From Acidimicrobiaceae bacterium (GTDB taxonomy: Bacteria; Actinomycetota; Acidimicrobiia; Acidimicrobiales; RAAP-2): 32,468 nucleotides of DNA. A program made the position numbers and the translations under genes. The notes under the pieces are model-generated. The model searched no databases. It saw nothing but the letters and a program-made list of their open reading frames with translations, and had not been told where the DNA came from. Location of the stretch: NCBI GenBank assembly GCA_027315005.1, contig DAHUZT010000121.1:1-32468 (forward strand), given 5' to 3'. Below are positions 10,413 to 18,281 of the stretch, piece by piece. Every line of letters begins with the position of its first letter. The stretch's first letter is position 1.

Positions 10413-11686
10413 CGGACAGCGTGGTCGGGGGCGTCGAAGTGACCCGACCGACGCATCAGCCGGCCCATCGCCTCGCACACCTCGGTGGCCAGCGCATAGG
10501 TGTCGTCGATGAAGCCCATACCCATGAAGCCATGGACCTGGTCGTCACAGCACCGGTGGACGACGGGCACCCCGGCGGTAGCCAGCGCCTTCGCGTAGGC
10601 CTCACCCTCGTCGCGCAACGGATCGAATCCGGCAGTGACCACCAGAGTCGGAGGGAGTGCGCCCAGATCGGCCGCAAGCAGCGGCGAAGCCCGTGGGTCG
10701 AGCCAATCTCGCTCGCTCGGTACGTAGGTCCGGCGGTAGTACTCGATCGCCTCTCGGGTCAAGAAGAAGCCGTCGCCGCAATCCCGGATGGACGCGGTCC
10801 CCAGACGGAAATCCAGTGCCGGGTAGACGAGACACTGGGCCGTCGGCGCCGGTAGCGATTCCTTCGCGGACAGCTGGGACACGACCGCGGCAAGGTTGCC
10901 CCCCGCACTGTCGCCCATCACCCCGACCCGTCGGGGATCGGCACCGAGCTCGCCGGCGCGCTCGCGGACCCAGGCGTATGCCGCCATGGCGTCGTCGACG
11001 GCAGCCGGAAACGGCCACTCGGGAGCCAGCCGATACCCGGCCGAGACCACCATGCAACCACTGGCTGCCGCCAGCATCCGGCACGACGCGTCGTGGGTGT
11101 CGAGATCGCCCACCACCCAGCCCCCTCCGTGGAAGTAGACGATGACCGGTGGTCCGGGCCGGCTTGAACCGGGGATCGACACGCCGCGCCCGAACTGGCG
11201 GTACACCCGGACGGGGATGTCGAGAGTGCCCTCGGGTCCAGGGATGCGCCGACCGGTGACGTGGACATCGGTGCGGATGGGCATGCTCATAGCCGTCAGC
11301 CGTCTCAGCTCAGCCCGCATGACGGAGGGATCGACCTCCTCGGAGCCCCCGAGCGCTCGCCGAGGACCCACCCGACCGGTGAGGGCGAGCATGGCCTGGA
11401 CGCTTCGATGCAGTTGACGGCCGTCCTGCTCGACCGGCTGCTGCTCGCCCAGGGCGCCGAGGACGGCGCCGGGGTGGCGGAAGAGGGCGGCCAGCATCCG
11501 CGCGGGCGGCGGCCACCGCTCGTCACGGCGGCTGAGGCGGCGGTCGTAGAGCCTCCTGCTCCCGTACCGGACCTTCCATGCGCCAGGTTCCCGCCACGCC
11601 GAAGGACCACCCCGGTCGCCGATCGTCCCTGCCACTTCGACGGATGCCGCGCCCACCCGGTCTGCATCGGGATCTACCGTGTCCAT
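10409..11686 (-). CDS. Alpha/beta hydrolase, hormone-sensitive lipase family (start uncertain)
   Basis: The core is an HSL-type esterase: HGGGW forms the oxyanion hole, GDSAGGNLAAV contains the nucleophilic Ser, DPLRDEG supplies the acid and QVHGF the His. It would hydrolyse short-chain acyl or aryl esters. About 150 residues precede the core, including a region rich in Arg and Trp (YGSRRLYDRRLSRRDERW). The frame is open to 11827 and the true start is unclear; ATG 11686 is used, with ATG 11716 possible and GGAG only 2 nt before 11686. Downstream it is coupled by ATGA to the S51-like gene; upstream it is divergent from the hydroxybutyryl-CoA dehydrogenase. Confidence 0.82.
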   Translation of the reverse strand: MDTVDPDADRVGAASVEVAGTIGDRGGPSAWREPGAWKVRYGSRRLYDRRLSRRDERWPPPARMLAALFRHPGAVLGALGEQQPVEQDGRQLHRSVQAMLALTGRVGPRRALGGSEEVDPSVMRAELRRLTAMSMPIRTDVHVTGRRIPGPEGTLDIPVRVYRQFGRGVSIPGSSRPGPPVIVYFHGGGWVVGDLDTHDASCRMLAAASGCMVVSAGYRLAPEWPFPAAVDDAMAAYAWVRERAGELGADPRRVGVMGDSAGGNLAAVVSQLSAKESLPAPTAQCLVYPALDFRLGTASIRDCGDGFFLTREAIEYYRRTYVPSERDWLDPRASPLLAADLGALPPTLVVTAGFDPLRDEGEAYAKALATAGVPVVHRCCDDQVHGFMGMGFIDDTYALATEVCEAMGRLMRRSGHFDAPDHAVR

Positions 11687-11821
11687 CGCTCCATGGTGTC
11701 GGTCGATGGCGATCATGGCAAACGACGGCTGATCCCGCCCTCTGCGGGCCGCGATCCTGTCCGCTGGACGGACCGTGAGCGACCGAAGCCCGCCGGGGAG
11801 CGCACCTCGACCGTCCACCGC

Positions 11822-11827
11822 TAGCAT
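11822..11827 (+). promoter_or_regulatory. Candidate -10 (TAGCAT) for leaderless hydroxybutyryl-CoA dehydrogenase gene
   Basis: TAGCAT ends 8 nt before the ATG at 11836, with no Shine-Dalgarno between. Confidence 0.5.
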
Positions 11828-11835
11828 CGCGGCCC

Positions 11836-12690
11836 ATGTCGATCAAACGTGTGGGCATCGTCGGTTCGGGCATCATGGGGTCGGGCATCGCGGAGACGGC
11901 GGCAGTCAACGGATTCGAGGTGGTGCTGCGCTCGCGCAGCAAGACGACCGCCGATGCCACCATCGCCGCCCTCGAGAAGTCGCTCGAAAGGCAGGTCGAA
12001 AAGGGGAGGCGAACCGAGTCCGAGCGTGACGAGGCACTGTCCCGGGTCACGGGAACCTCGGACCTGGGGGCGCTCACTGGCACCGACCTGGTCATCGAGT
12101 CGGTGGTGGAGGATCTGGCGGTGAAGAAGGAGCTCTTCAATGAGCTCGACCGGATCACCGACGATCGCACCATCCTCGCCACCAATACCTCAACCCTTCC
12201 AGTGGTCGAGCTGGCCATGCAGACCGGTCGTCCAGACAAGGTGTGCGGCGTGCACTTCTTCAATCCGGCGCCGGTGATGGAGCTGGTCGAGCTGGTCAAG
12301 CCCTTGACCGCCGCCGACTCGACGATCGCAGCCGCTCGGCAGTTCGCCGAAGCGTGTGGGAAGAAGCCGGTGGAGGTGAAGGACCAGGCCGGCTTCGTCG
12401 TCAACGCACTGCTCTTCCCATACCTCAACAATGCGGTGCGCCTCTACGAACAAGGCGTCGCCTCCATCGAGGACATCGATACGGCGATGAAAGGCGGCTG
12501 CGGGTTCCCGATGGGGCCGTTCGCGCTCTTGGACCTGGTCGGGCTCGACACCTCCCTTGCCATTCTCGATGCCCTCTACCAGGAGTTCAGAGAACCCAAC
12601 TATGCGGCGGTCCCACTGTTGCGACGCATGGTCAGCGCTGAGCAGCTGGGTCGGAAATCCGGTCGGGGCTTCCTCGACTACCGCAAATAG
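11836..12690 (+). CDS. 3-hydroxybutyryl-CoA dehydrogenase
   Basis: The 284-residue enzyme interconverts acetoacetyl-CoA and (S)-3-hydroxybutyryl-CoA. It has the dinucleotide motif GSGIMGSG (10-17), Ser/Asn residues of TNTSTLPV (116-123), the catalytic His140 in VHFFNPAPVMELVE with Glu89, and a C-terminal dimerisation domain ending GRKSGRGFLDYRK. Where NAD-dependent relatives usually carry an acidic residue at the end of the second strand, this one reads LRSRS (31-35), which hints at NADP(H). It heads the plus-strand pair with ethylmalonyl-CoA mutase and would supply the C4 unit for crotonyl-CoA carboxylation. Similar to mycobacterial FadB2 and clostridial Hbd. Confidence 0.92.
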   Translation: MSIKRVGIVGSGIMGSGIAETAAVNGFEVVLRSRSKTTADATIAALEKSLERQVEKGRRTESERDEALSRVTGTSDLGALTGTDLVIESVVEDLAVKKELFNELDRITDDRTILATNTSTLPVVELAMQTGRPDKVCGVHFFNPAPVMELVELVKPLTAADSTIAAARQFAEACGKKPVEVKDQAGFVVNALLFPYLNNAVRLYEQGVASIEDIDTAMKGGCGFPMGPFALLDLVGLDTSLAILDALYQEFREPNYAAVPLLRRMVSAEQLGRKSGRGFLDYRK

Positions 12691-12799
12691 TCGGACGCTC
12701 CTCGGGGACCACCTCCCCCCGCTCCCGCGATGGCCACGACTACCGGTGGCGCACTCTGCTCCCCTGACGATCTCGCGCCACAATGGAGGGATGAGCAAG

Positions 12800-14788
12800 A
12801 TGGAAGTGGAGCCAAGGCGGCGTGACCCGACGTGGGTGATGCGCACCTACTCGGGACATTCGACGGCCAAGGCATCGAACGAGCTCTACCGAACCAATCT
12901 GGCCAAGGGTCAGACTGGGCTGTCGATCGCCTTCGACCTGCCCACCCAGATCGGCTACGACCCCGATTCTCCCGAAGCGGCCGGCGAGGTGGGGAAGGTA
13001 GGGGTGCCGGTCGCCCATCTCGGCCACATGGCCCAGTTGCTCGAAGGCATTCCCATCGAGTCGATGAACACCTCGATGACCATCAATGCGACGGCGGCTT
13101 GGCTGCTCGCGCTCTACATCGGCAATGCCGAGGTCCGAGGGGTGGATCCGAGCGTTCTCTCCGGCACCACCCAGAATGACATCGTGAAGGAGTACCTGTC
13201 ACGGGGAACGTTCATCTATCCCCCTGTCCCCAGCCGGCGCCTGATCGTGGACACGATCGCCTTCACCGTCAGCAACGTCCCGAAGTGGAACCCCGTCAAC
13301 GTATGCAGTTACCACCTGCAAGAGGCGGGTGCCCAACCGTACCAGGAGGTCGCCTACGCCCTGGCCACCGCCGTCGGAGTGCTCGACGCAGTGCGCCAGT
13401 CGGGCCAGATCCCCGACGACGAGTTCCCCGCCGTGGTGGGCCGGATCTCCTTCTTCGTCAATGCCGGCGTGCGTTTCGTCGAGGAGACCTGCAAGATGCG
13501 GGCGTTCACCGAACTGTGGGACCGGGTGTGCGCCGAGCGCTACGGCGTCGTCGATCCGAAGTTGCGCCGCCTGCGCTACGGCGTCCAGGTCAACTCGCTC
13601 GGTCTGACCGAAGCCCAACCCGAGAACAACGTGCCTCGCATCGTGCTCGAGGCACTCGGGGTGACCCTGTCCAAGCGGGCCCGGGCAAGAGCGGTCCAGC
13701 TCCCGGCGTGGAACGAGGCGCTCGGCCTCCCACGACCGTGGGACCAGCAGTGGTCGCTGCGGATCCAGCAGATCCTGGCGTTCGAGTCCGACCTTCTCGA
13801 GTACGACGACATCTTCGACGGATCGGTGGTCATCGAGCAGAAGACCACTGAGCTGGCCGAGGCGTCGTGGGCCGAGCTCGGAGAAGTCATCGAACTCGGA
13901 GGAGCCTTCGAGGCCATCGACGAACTCAAATCGCGGCTGGTGGCCAGCCAGGCCGAACGTGTGCGCCGAATCGAAGCCGGCGAACAGCGGGTGGTGGGGG
14001 TCAACTGCTTCACCGAGAGCGCCGACTCGCCGTTGACTCCGAGTGGTAACGGCGTGGGCTCGATACTGCGGGTCGATCCGGCCGTCGAGGCCGAGCTGCG
14101 AGACGAGGTCACCCTCTGGCGTAGCCGCCGTGACCGGTCGGCCGTCAGGCAGGCTCTCGACGATCTGAAGCGGGCCGCCGCAGGTGAAGAGAACGTCATG
14201 CCGGCCAGCATCGCCCTGGCTCACGCCGGAGGCACTACCGGCGAATGGGCGGACGTACTCCGGGAGGTGTTCGGGGAGTACCGCGCCCCCACCGGGATCG
14301 GCGGCGGTGTCGGCCACCGGGGGACCGAGTTCGAAACGGTGCGCACCCGTTCCAAGGCGATGACCGAGCGGGACGGTGGACCGCCCCGGCTGCTCGTTGC
14401 CAAACCTGGACTCGATGGACACTCCAATGGCGCCGAGCAGATCGCGGTGGCGGCGAGAGATGCCGGATTCGAGGTCGTCTACCAGGGCATCCGGCTCACG
14501 CCAGCGGAGATCGCGGCCGCCGCCCGGGACGAGGACGTGGACGTGGTGGGCCTCTCCATCCTGTCGGGCTCCCATCTGGAGCTCGTTCCCGAAGTGGTGA
14601 ACCGCCTGAGGCTCCTCGGCGTCGACGCGCCGGTCGTCCTCGGAGGGATCATCCCTCCCGAGGACGCCGAGATCCTGACCTGCAAGGGCGTGAGCAGGGT
14701 GTACACGCCGAAGGACTTCGAGATCGAACAGATCATGGAGGACATGCTCAACCTGGCCGAAGCCCACCGGGCCGGTACCGCCCCCTGA
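12800..14788 (+). CDS. ecm: Ethylmalonyl-CoA mutase (B12-dependent)
   Basis: This 662-residue coenzyme-B12 mutase would convert (2R)-ethylmalonyl-CoA to (2S)-methylsuccinyl-CoA. The substrate domain carries RTYSGHSTAKASNELY near the N-terminus, then NTSMTINATAAWLLALY, SGTTQNDIVKEYLSRGT, VNVCSYHLQEAGA and the strongly conserved LPAWNEALGLPRPWDQQWS. The B12 domain holds LDGHSNGAEQ with the cobalt-ligand His541, GLSILSGSH and VVLGGIIP. These segments follow Rhodobacter Ecm much more closely than methylmalonyl-CoA mutase, and a single chain carries both domains. GGAGGG at 12785-12790 favours ATG 12800 (9-nt spacing); ATG 12791, directly after it, is the alternative. Presence of ccr and an epimerase nearby supports the ethylmalonyl assignment. 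Confidence 0.93.
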   Translation: MEVEPRRRDPTWVMRTYSGHSTAKASNELYRTNLAKGQTGLSIAFDLPTQIGYDPDSPEAAGEVGKVGVPVAHLGHMAQLLEGIPIESMNTSMTINATAAWLLALYIGNAEVRGVDPSVLSGTTQNDIVKEYLSRGTFIYPPVPSRRLIVDTIAFTVSNVPKWNPVNVCSYHLQEAGAQPYQEVAYALATAVGVLDAVRQSGQIPDDEFPAVVGRISFFVNAGVRFVEETCKMRAFTELWDRVCAERYGVVDPKLRRLRYGVQVNSLGLTEAQPENNVPRIVLEALGVTLSKRARARAVQLPAWNEALGLPRPWDQQWSLRIQQILAFESDLLEYDDIFDGSVVIEQKTTELAEASWAELGEVIELGGAFEAIDELKSRLVASQAERVRRIEAGEQRVVGVNCFTESADSPLTPSGNGVGSILRVDPAVEAELRDEVTLWRSRRDRSAVRQALDDLKRAAAGEENVMPASIALAHAGGTTGEWADVLREVFGEYRAPTGIGGGVGHRGTEFETVRTRSKAMTERDGGPPRLLVAKPGLDGHSNGAEQIAVAARDAGFEVVYQGIRLTPAEIAAAARDEDVDVVGLSILSGSHLELVPEVVNRLRLLGVDAPVVLGGIIPPEDAEILTCKGVSRVYTPKDFEIEQIMEDMLNLAEAHRAGTAP

Positions 14789-14794
14789 GCACGA

Positions 14795-14809
14795 GGACGG
14801 TCTCCGTCC
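14795..14809. terminator. Hairpin between convergent ecm and carboxylase genes
   Basis: GGACGG-TCT-CCGTCC forms a 6-bp stem with a 3-nt loop in the 42-bp convergent gap. There is no T tract; a bidirectional terminator role is inferred. Confidence 0.4.
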
Positions 14810-14830
14810 GATCGACACCGGTCGCATCCC

Positions 14831-15049
14831 CTACGACCAGGGGCGCACGCGGCGGGCAGCGGGCGATCGCACCCACCACCGGCTGCTGAACCGCCACACC
14901 GGAGGACCTTCGCTTTCGCCAGTCGTCACCACTGTCTGTCGAGCCCGGATCTGGTCGAAGGCGGAAGCGACGAGCGCCACGACCATGGGGTCGACGTCGG
15001 GGCGGCGGGCGATCTCGTGCTCGGGAGCCTCGAGCGACCTCTGGTTCAC
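14831..15049 (-). CDS. Small acyl-CoA carboxylase epsilon-like subunit
   Basis: This 72-residue ORF starts at a GTG that overlaps the stop of the carboxyltransferase gene by four bases (GTGA), so translation is very likely coupled. The sequence has an N-terminal helix-like part ([21 protein letters not shown]) and an aromatic-basic tail, [15 protein letters not shown], ending RRVRPWS. Actinobacterial acyl-CoA carboxylase epsilon subunits are similarly small, lie directly after the beta-subunit gene, and have a helix followed by a Trp/Arg tail. Assignment rests on position and general features rather than strong sequence identity. It would bind and stabilise the carboxylase complex. Confidence 0.6.
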   Translation of the reverse strand: MNQRSLEAPEHEIARRPDVDPMVVALVASAFDQIRARQTVVTTGESEGPPVWRFSSRWWVRSPAARRVRPWS

Positions 15050-16602
15050 AGGGGCATGTTCCCGTGCTTGCGCTTCGGGAGGTCTTCCCGCTTCGAAACC
15101 AACATGCTCAGACTTCGAGAGAGCACCCGGCGGGTCTCGGCCGGATCGATCACGTCGTCCACATAACCGCGCTCGGCGGCGGCATAGGGGTTTGCGTACC
15201 GCTCGGTGTACTCCTCGACCAGCTCTTTGCGCCGCCTCACCGGGTCCTCCGCCTCGGCCAGGTCCCGCCGGTACACGATCTCGACTGCTCCCTCGGGGCC
15301 CATTACGGCCAGCTCGGCAGACGGCCATGCATAGGCCAGGTCCGCGCCGATCGACTTCGAATTCATGACGACGTAGGCACCCCCGTAGGCCTTGCGGGTG
15401 ATGACCTGAACCCTTGGCACGGTCGCCTCGCAGTAGGCGTAGAGCAGCTTCGCCCCGTGCCGGATGATGCCCCCGTACTCCTGATCGGTGCCTGGCATGA
15501 AACCAGGGACGTCCACGAAGGTGATCAGCGGGATGTTGAAGGCATCACACGTGCGGACGAATCGAGCTCCCTTCTCCGAGGCGTCGATGTTGAGTACCCC
15601 AGCAAGCATCTGGGGCTGGTTGCCGACGACACCCACCGCCCTTCCGCCTATCCGGGCGAACCCACAGACCAGGTTCATTGCCCAGTGGTGGTTGACCTCG
15701 AAGAACTCTCCATCGTCCACTACGGCCTGTACGACCTGCTTCATGTCGTAGGGCTGGTTGGGCGAGGCGGGCATCAGATCCACCAGTTCGGGGGTCAACC
15801 GTTCGGGATCGTCTCCCCCCCAGCCCATCGGGGGCTCCTCCAGGTTGTTGGATGGCAGGAATCCGAGGAGGTAACGGACGTCGTCGAGACACGACCGCTC
15901 GTCGGGAGCCACGAAGGCGGCGACGCCCGACTTGGTGGCATGGCTCATCGCCCCGCCCAGCTCTTCCAAGGTCACATCTTCACCGGTCACCGTCTTTACC
16001 ACGTCGGGGCCGGTGATGAACATGTGGCTCGTCCCCTGGACCATGAAGATGAAGTCGGTCATGGCCGGGCTGTAGACCGCGCCCCCCGCACAGGGACCGA
16101 GGATCACGCTGATCTGGGGGATCACACCGGAGGCCTGGGCGTTGCGATGGAAGATCCCCCCATAGGAGTGAAGGGAGACCACGCCCTCTTGGATGCGGGC
16201 CCCGGCACCGTCGTTGAGGCCGATCATCGGCACGCCGATGGAGGCGGCCAGATCCATCACCTTGTGGATCTTCTCGGCGAACACCTCTCCCAGTGCGCCG
16301 CCGAAGACGGTGAAGTCCTGGCTGAACACGCAGACCCGCCGCCCGTCGATGGTCCCGAAGCCGGTGATGACCCCATCGGTATAAGGCCGGTTCTCCTCCA
16401 GCCCCATCCCGTGTGCACGATGGCGGGCGAGCATGTCGAGCTCCTGGAAGGACCCTTCGTCTAGTAGGTAGTCGATCCGCTCGCGCGCGGTCAACTTTCC
16501 TTTGGCGTGGTGCTTCTCCACCGCTCGGGCCGAGCCGGCGTTGCGCGCCTGCCCGCGGCGGACAGCTAGCTCTTCCAGACGTTGGGTCATCGGATGATCC
16601 AT
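15046..16602 (-). CDS. pccB: Acyl-CoA (propionyl-CoA) carboxylase beta subunit
   Basis: The 518-residue carboxyltransferase moves CO2 from biotin to propionyl-CoA or a similar acyl-CoA. Hallmarks are [17 protein letters not shown] near the N-terminus, [28 protein letters not shown] with the oxyanion Gly-rich turn, [25 protein letters not shown]-like [35 protein letters not shown] and [12 protein letters not shown]. Length and motifs fit PccB/AccD5-type proteins. No biotin carboxylase/BCCP alpha subunit is in the window, so it must be encoded elsewhere. TAGCCT lies 8 nt before the ATG (leaderless). It would convert propionyl-CoA, released late in the ethylmalonyl-CoA pathway, to methylmalonyl-CoA. 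Confidence 0.93.
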   Translation of the reverse strand: MDHPMTQRLEELAVRRGQARNAGSARAVEKHHAKGKLTARERIDYLLDEGSFQELDMLARHRAHGMGLEENRPYTDGVITGFGTIDGRRVCVFSQDFTVFGGALGEVFAEKIHKVMDLAASIGVPMIGLNDGAGARIQEGVVSLHSYGGIFHRNAQASGVIPQISVILGPCAGGAVYSPAMTDFIFMVQGTSHMFITGPDVVKTVTGEDVTLEELGGAMSHATKSGVAAFVAPDERSCLDDVRYLLGFLPSNNLEEPPMGWGGDDPERLTPELVDLMPASPNQPYDMKQVVQAVVDDGEFFEVNHHWAMNLVCGFARIGGRAVGVVGNQPQMLAGVLNIDASEKGARFVRTCDAFNIPLITFVDVPGFMPGTDQEYGGIIRHGAKLLYAYCEATVPRVQVITRKAYGGAYVVMNSKSIGADLAYAWPSAELAVMGPEGAVEIVYRRDLAEAEDPVRRRKELVEEYTERYANPYAAAERGYVDDVIDPAETRRVLSRSLSMLVSKREDLPKRKHGNMPL

Positions 16603-16610
16603 GGTCTGTG

Positions 16611-16616
16611 AGGCTA
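16611..16616 (-). promoter_or_regulatory. Candidate -10 (TAGCCT) for leaderless pccB
   Basis: TAGCCT ends 8 nt before the pccB ATG. An inverted repeat GACCG-GCG-CGGTC (16620-16632) sits directly upstream in the spacer region and could be an operator, with low confidence. Confidence 0.5.
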
Positions 16617-16672
16617 TCGGACCGGCGCGGTCGGACCCGATCGTGGTCCATCCCCCATGTGGATCACCAGGC

Positions 16673-17725
16673 TCATTGTGCAGTGTTCACCCAGTGCGGG
16701 CCGCACCGAACGTAGACAGGTTGACCGGACGTGGCGTTATTGAGATAGCCGGCTGCGCTTCTGCCCACGTAGCGGCGCTCCAGCTCATGATCTTGTGATC
16801 CCACGAACGAGAAGCGCTCGCCCGTCGGGCGAAGGTCGGTTCCGGCAGCCGTCGTGGTGATCGTTTGCGAATCGACCGGCGTGGGTTCCCAGCGGTCGAT
16901 CCTGTAGACGGAAGTGATCACCTGTCCTCGTACGGCCACCGCCCAGCGGGGTGACCGGGACGAAGAGGGGTCCGTCCAGCGCTGCCCGATGCGCCACCCG
17001 TGCCTGATCGCCTCGTAGCCGGTCCCGGAATCGGCTCCCCCGATGCGCAGGAGCACGACCTGGTGGAACGCCTTGAACTTGGCCCTTCTGGTCAGTGCGG
17101 CTGCGACCTCGGACACCGGCCGGCGGGCGCCTCGTTCGGGCCGGTCGGAAAGGCCGAGCAGGTCGTGAGCGGCCGTCTCCAGCAGTTTCGCCTCCCCGAC
17201 CGAGAGTCCGTGACGCAGGATGTCGATGCGCACCGGACGGCCCGCCGCCTCGATTGCGCGGATGCGGTCGAGAGCACCGTAGGGCCTCTTCGTACTGACT
17301 CGATCGCGGTCGTTCGGTTCCCGAGCGGCTTCGAGGTGCCGAAAGCAGCGGTCACCCTTACCCCGTCCTACGGCGAACACCCGTCCGGTACGTGGATCCA
17401 CCAGCAGGTAGACGTAGCTCCGCAGCCGAGAGGCCACCTCGACGGGGAATCGACCGGGCCCCGGCGCTGCGGAGTCCGATTCGGCAGGCTCCGTAGAGCT
17501 CTCGGGGCCCATGGGTCCCTCGGTTCCCGATGGTGGCGGTAGTGATCTCCTCTCCCGGTCCACCACGCTTCCGTCACCGTCGATCTCTGGCACGCACGGG
17601 ACTGCAACGGGTGGGCGGTCCGACCCGGCCGGGCGGGGGATGGCTGGAACTCCGATGACCGGAACGTCGACGGCAGTCGGCGCTCCGGGCTGCGGAGCCA
17701 TCGGTTGGGCGGGCGCCTGCTCCAT
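16673..17725 (-). CDS. GIY-YIG nuclease-fold protein (LEM-3-like) with C-terminal domain
   Basis: The 350-residue protein has a Pro/Ser-rich, probably disordered N-terminus (1-95). A GIY-YIG-like domain follows (about 103-195): [23 protein letters not shown] contains the two strands and the conserved Arg, [10 protein letters not shown] follows, and Glu183 in KLLETAAHD is the likely metal ligand. The usual Asn-containing end of the domain is replaced by SDRPERG. A conserved-looking C-terminal domain (about 215-345) has [27 protein letters not shown] and RRYVGRS, as found in other bacterial LEM-3-like GIY-YIG proteins. It starts 7 bp after the epimerase stop, so it is probably in that operon, although its function (DNA cleavage or binding) is unrelated. 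Start not certain. Confidence 0.7.
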   Translation of the reverse strand: MEQAPAQPMAPQPGAPTAVDVPVIGVPAIPRPAGSDRPPVAVPCVPEIDGDGSVVDRERRSLPPPSGTEGPMGPESSTEPAESDSAAPGPGRFPVEVASRLRSYVYLLVDPRTGRVFAVGRGKGDRCFRHLEAAREPNDRDRVSTKRPYGALDRIRAIEAAGRPVRIDILRHGLSVGEAKLLETAAHDLLGLSDRPERGARRPVSEVAAALTRRAKFKAFHQVVLLRIGGADSGTGYEAIRHGWRIGQRWTDPSSSRSPRWAVAVRGQVITSVYRIDRWEPTPVDSQTITTTAAGTDLRPTGERFSFVGSQDHELERRYVGRSAAGYLNNATSGQPVYVRCGPHWVNTAQ

Positions 17726-17732
17726 CGCCGCC

Positions 17733-18143
17733 CTACTCCTGCACCAACTCGATGAGGGTGCCGTGCGCCCCGCGGGGATGGACGAAGGCGACAGTCGTGC
17801 CCCGGGAGCCCGGACGCGGCGTCTCGTCGATCACCCGTCCCCCGCTGTCCTGCACCGATCGGAGAGCGACAGCGCAGTCGTCGACCCGGTACCCGACATG
17901 GTGGAGACCCTCGCCCCGCCGCTCTAGGAAAGCCGCCACCGGTGAGCTCGACGTCGTCGGGGTGAGCAACTGGATGTAGCTGTCCGCCACCTTGAGGAGC
18001 GCCTCCTCGACCCCGTCCGAATCGACCCGCTCTCGATGCTCGACCGTGGTCCCGAACGTTTCGGCGTAGTAGGCGATGGCCGCGTCCAGATCCTCCACGG
18101 CGATGGCGACATGGTCGATCTCGGTGAGCAGCGGTGCGGTCAT
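17733..18143 (-). CDS. mce: Methylmalonyl/ethylmalonyl-CoA epimerase
   Basis: This 136-residue vicinal-oxygen-chelate enzyme interconverts the 2R and 2S epimers of ethylmalonyl- and methylmalonyl-CoA, both needed in the ethylmalonyl-CoA pathway. Metal ligands of the family are visible: His11 in IDHVAIAV, His82 in GEGLHHVGYRVDD and Glu132 in GTLIELVQ. Length is normal. GGAGG ends 7 nt before the ATG. The start also overlaps by four bases (ATGA) the stop of a tiny upstream ORF that follows ccr. The GIY-YIG gene follows after 7 bp. Confidence 0.92.
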   Translation of the reverse strand: MTAPLLTEIDHVAIAVEDLDAAIAYYAETFGTTVEHRERVDSDGVEEALLKVADSYIQLLTPTTSSSPVAAFLERRGEGLHHVGYRVDDCAVALRSVQDSGGRVIDETPRPGSRGTTVAFVHPRGAHGTLIELVQE

Positions 18144-18241
18144 AACTCGTCCTCCCGGTGTTCCCGGTCCCGGCCAGCCGTCCCCGAGAAGCCGGAACCT
18201 CCATCGTTCATCGTCGTGAAGCGCTCGGCATCACCTGTCAC
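18140..18241 (-). CDS. Possible tiny ORF between ccr and the epimerase gene
   Basis: A frame from GTG 18241 encodes 33 residues beginning MTGDAERFTTMNDGG and ending REHREDEL, and its stop overlaps the epimerase ATG as ATGA. GTG 18253 would give 37 residues. It is acidic and Gly-rich with no recognised family. It fills most of the 138-bp ccr-epimerase gap. It may be a coupling leader peptide or chance; I cannot tell. Confidence 0.2.
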   Translation of the reverse strand: MTGDAERFTTMNDGGSGFSGTAGRDREHREDEL

Positions 18242-18281
18242 ACCCTCAACCACCCTGTTCGTCCGAGTGCTCGCCTCCGGG

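Noticed and set aside
13199-14827. 542-codon ORF antisense to the mutase gene
   Set aside because: High GC content leaves long open frames opposite real genes; the product has no family features while the plus strand is clearly Ecm.
15064-16464. 466-codon ORF antisense to pccB
   Set aside because: Shadow frame; no recognisable protein features.
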